Origin: Pedosphaera parvula Ellin514
GTDB lineage: Bacteria > Verrucomicrobiota > Verrucomicrobiia > Limisphaerales > Pedosphaeraceae
DNA length: 52,197 bases
NCBI RefSeq assembly: GCF_000172555.1
Contig: NZ_ABOX02000053.1
Span: 1-52,197, forward strand
Direction of reading: 5' to 3'
In this document: positions 49,252 to 52,197 of the stretch, piece after piece
Layout: every line of letters starts with the position of its first letter
Position numbering within the stretch: the stretch's first letter is position 1
Made by a program: the position numbers and the translations under genes
The notes under the pieces: generated by a model
Seen by the model: the letters and a program-made list of their open reading frames with translations, nothing else
What the model was told of the DNA's origin: nothing
Database searches by the model: none

Positions 49252-50555
49252 GACTTGCTGCCCTTGGTTGACGCTGGCCGAGTGGCGCTCCATTCATTTA
49301 ATCCACGCTCACCACATCCGGCTGGGGAAAGGCCTAGAAGCTCCATTGCTTCTCCGATCAAATAAAGTGATCCCGTCACGGCCACAAACGGATCCTCCGC
49401 CGCAACGTCCAAAGCTTCTTTCAATGAACGACACTCCCGAACCTCTACGTCTGGATTGGCTCTGCGGCAAACCGGAATAAGCTCGCGAGGTAAAATTGTC
49501 CGTTGGCTATTGACGGGCACCAGCAGAATGCGCCCCGCCAAAGGAGCTATGATTTCACACATGGGATGAGCATCTTTATCGCTCAATATACCCATGACCA
49601 ACGTTGGCCTCCTGGTTGCAAAATAGGTGTTTAATGCAGTTTTCAAGGCTTCCGCACTGCCAATATTATGCGCCCCATCCAACAAAACTTTTTGTCCATT
49701 TTTACGCTCAACCAATTGCAGCCGTCCAGGCCACTTCACCCCGGAAAGGCCTTTACGAATGGTCTCGTCGCTCACAGGAATGCACGACCTCGCAGCCATT
49801 ACCGCATGAACCGCAGTCGCTGCATTCAACCGCTGATGTTCGCCCAGTAATGGAAGCGTCAACCCTTGCATCGGATGAAATTCCGTTTGCGCCCAGGTAA
49901 TGAGTGAAAAAGGCGCGGCCTTTTCTTGCGCGGTTTTAAAAAGTATTCGCAATGCTTCCGGGTCATCCACTGCTGTGATCACCGGCACGCGCGGTTTAAT
50001 GATCCCGGCTTTTTCGAAGGCAATTTTGGCCAGCGTATCCCCCAGCCATTTTTGGTGATCAAACTGGATGTTGGTGATAACGCTTACCAAGGGGGTGACG
50101 ATATTCGTCGCATCCAATCGCCCTCCCAACCCCGTCTCCCAAATAACCACGTCACACTTTTGTCTGGCGAAATAACTCAAGGCCATGATGGTCACGACCT
50201 CAAAAAAAGTAGGATGCTCATCGGCAGGAAATTCCTGCAGCAACGCTTTCATCTCCTCAACCAACCGGATGATTTCTTCCTCGCTGATGAGTTCGCGATT
50301 GATCTGAATTCGTTCTCCAAAAGCAACCAAATGCGGGGACGTAAACAGCCCCACCTTCAGACCTGCATGCCGATAAATACTCTCCAACATCGCGCAGGTG
50401 GACCCTTTCCCGTTCGTCCCGGCCACATGGATGAACCGAAGTTTCTCCTGCGGATTACCCGCCAACTTCGCAAGCCGGTATGTATTCTCCAACCCCAGCT
50501 TCGTGCCGAATACCTGGAGATTGTAGAGAAATTGAATGGCTTCTGGATAATTCAC
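49248..50555 (-). CDS. folC: Folylpolyglutamate synthase / dihydrofolate synthase
   Basis: A 435-residue Mur-ligase-fold enzyme adding glutamate to dihydropteroate and folates. The P-loop is 'HVAGTNGKGSTCAMLESIYRHAG'. 'GLFTSPHLVAFGERIQIN' is the folate-site signature, and the Mg/ATP His/Asp elements 'ETGLGGRLDATNIV' and 'KVLLDGAHNIGSA' are present. The C-terminal domain follows. It starts 33 bp downstream of pyrG on the minus strand and overlaps the HAD gene. Confidence 0.95.
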   Translation of the reverse strand: MNYPEAIQFLYNLQVFGTKLGLENTYRLAKLAGNPQEKLRFIHVAGTNGKGSTCAMLESIYRHAGLKVGLFTSPHLVAFGERIQINRELISEEEIIRLVEEMKALLQEFPADEHPTFFEVVTIMALSYFARQKCDVVIWETGLGGRLDATNIVTPLVSVITNIQFDHQKWLGDTLAKIAFEKAGIIKPRVPVITAVDDPEALRILFKTAQEKAAPFSLITWAQTEFHPMQGLTLPLLGEHQRLNAATAVHAVMAARSCIPVSDETIRKGLSGVKWPGRLQLVERKNGQKVLLDGAHNIGSAEALKTALNTYFATRRPTLVMGILSDKDAHPMCEIIAPLAGRILLVPVNSQRTILPRELIPVCRRANPDVEVRECRSLKEALDVAAEDPFVAVTGSLYLIGEAMELLGLSPAGCGERGLNEWSATRPASTKGSKS

Positions 50556-50588
50556 AACCAGCAGGAGCTTCGCTCCGCGCTTTACGCT

Positions 50589-52197
<1,609 letters not shown>

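Overview
The window looks like a chromosomal segment of a Gram-negative bacterium of the phylum Verrucomicrobiota, probably close to Pedosphaera (Limisphaerales). This is an inference. It rests on a secreted cytochrome peroxidase carrying the 'STNLTAW...FYRA' module typical of secreted verrucomicrobial proteins, short FTLVE-type prepilins, an ECF sigma factor fused to a large extracytoplasmic region, a menaquinone-type succinate dehydrogenase, and many interspersed hairpin repeats. I see no rRNA, tRNA, CRISPR array, transposase or phage gene.

Layout. (1) 1-7020: a secreted beta-lactamase-fold hydrolase, a small zinc-ribbon protein, three tandem paralogous secreted proteins (2906-5456), a small membrane protein and an outer-membrane beta-barrel. 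Hairpin repeat family A separates these units. (2) 7182-17661: an ABC-2-like permease, a stand-alone CoaB-type ligase, a TPR protein, a DUF3857/transglutaminase membrane protein, an EamA exporter, a signal-anchored protein and a membrane-anchored SRPBCC protein. (3) 17843-22578: a di-heme cytochrome c peroxidase converging on a 1091-residue ECF sigma factor/membrane/carboxypeptidase-regulatory-repeat fusion, with a strong hairpin terminator between them. (4) 22774-31074: a cluster of VOC, SRPBCC, DoxX, DUF1801, BNR-repeat, MoaD/ThiS-like and two YCII (DGPF) proteins, ending in an ECF42-type sigma factor. Four units in this cluster are preceded by the same bipartite element, TGTCC-N14-CGTTCGTYGTA, with an invariant spacer. 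I propose it is the promoter of this sigma factor. The ArsR-SRPBCC pair inside the cluster has its own sigma70-like promoter and a perfect inverted-repeat operator. (5) 31075-39499: an accessory stretch with an adenylate kinase-like protein, a minus-strand run of small orphan genes, an Imm42-like immunity protein, a lipoprotein, long near-identical direct repeats (families B and C), hairpin repeats and two separate 10-bp-period tandem arrays. (6) 39500-44936: an Hsp70, an ankyrin-repeat protein, two tandem prepilins with intrinsic terminators, a CoA-binding protein and a DUF2934-like protein. (7) 45005-52197: core metabolism on the minus strand: sdhCAB, a HAD phosphatase, folC, and pyrG cut by the window end.

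The most notable systems are the ECF42 cluster with its repeated promoter, the sigma-factor/CarboxypepD fusion, and the amplification of a secreted-protein gene together with its upstream repeat. Family assignments come from reading motifs, not from database searches.
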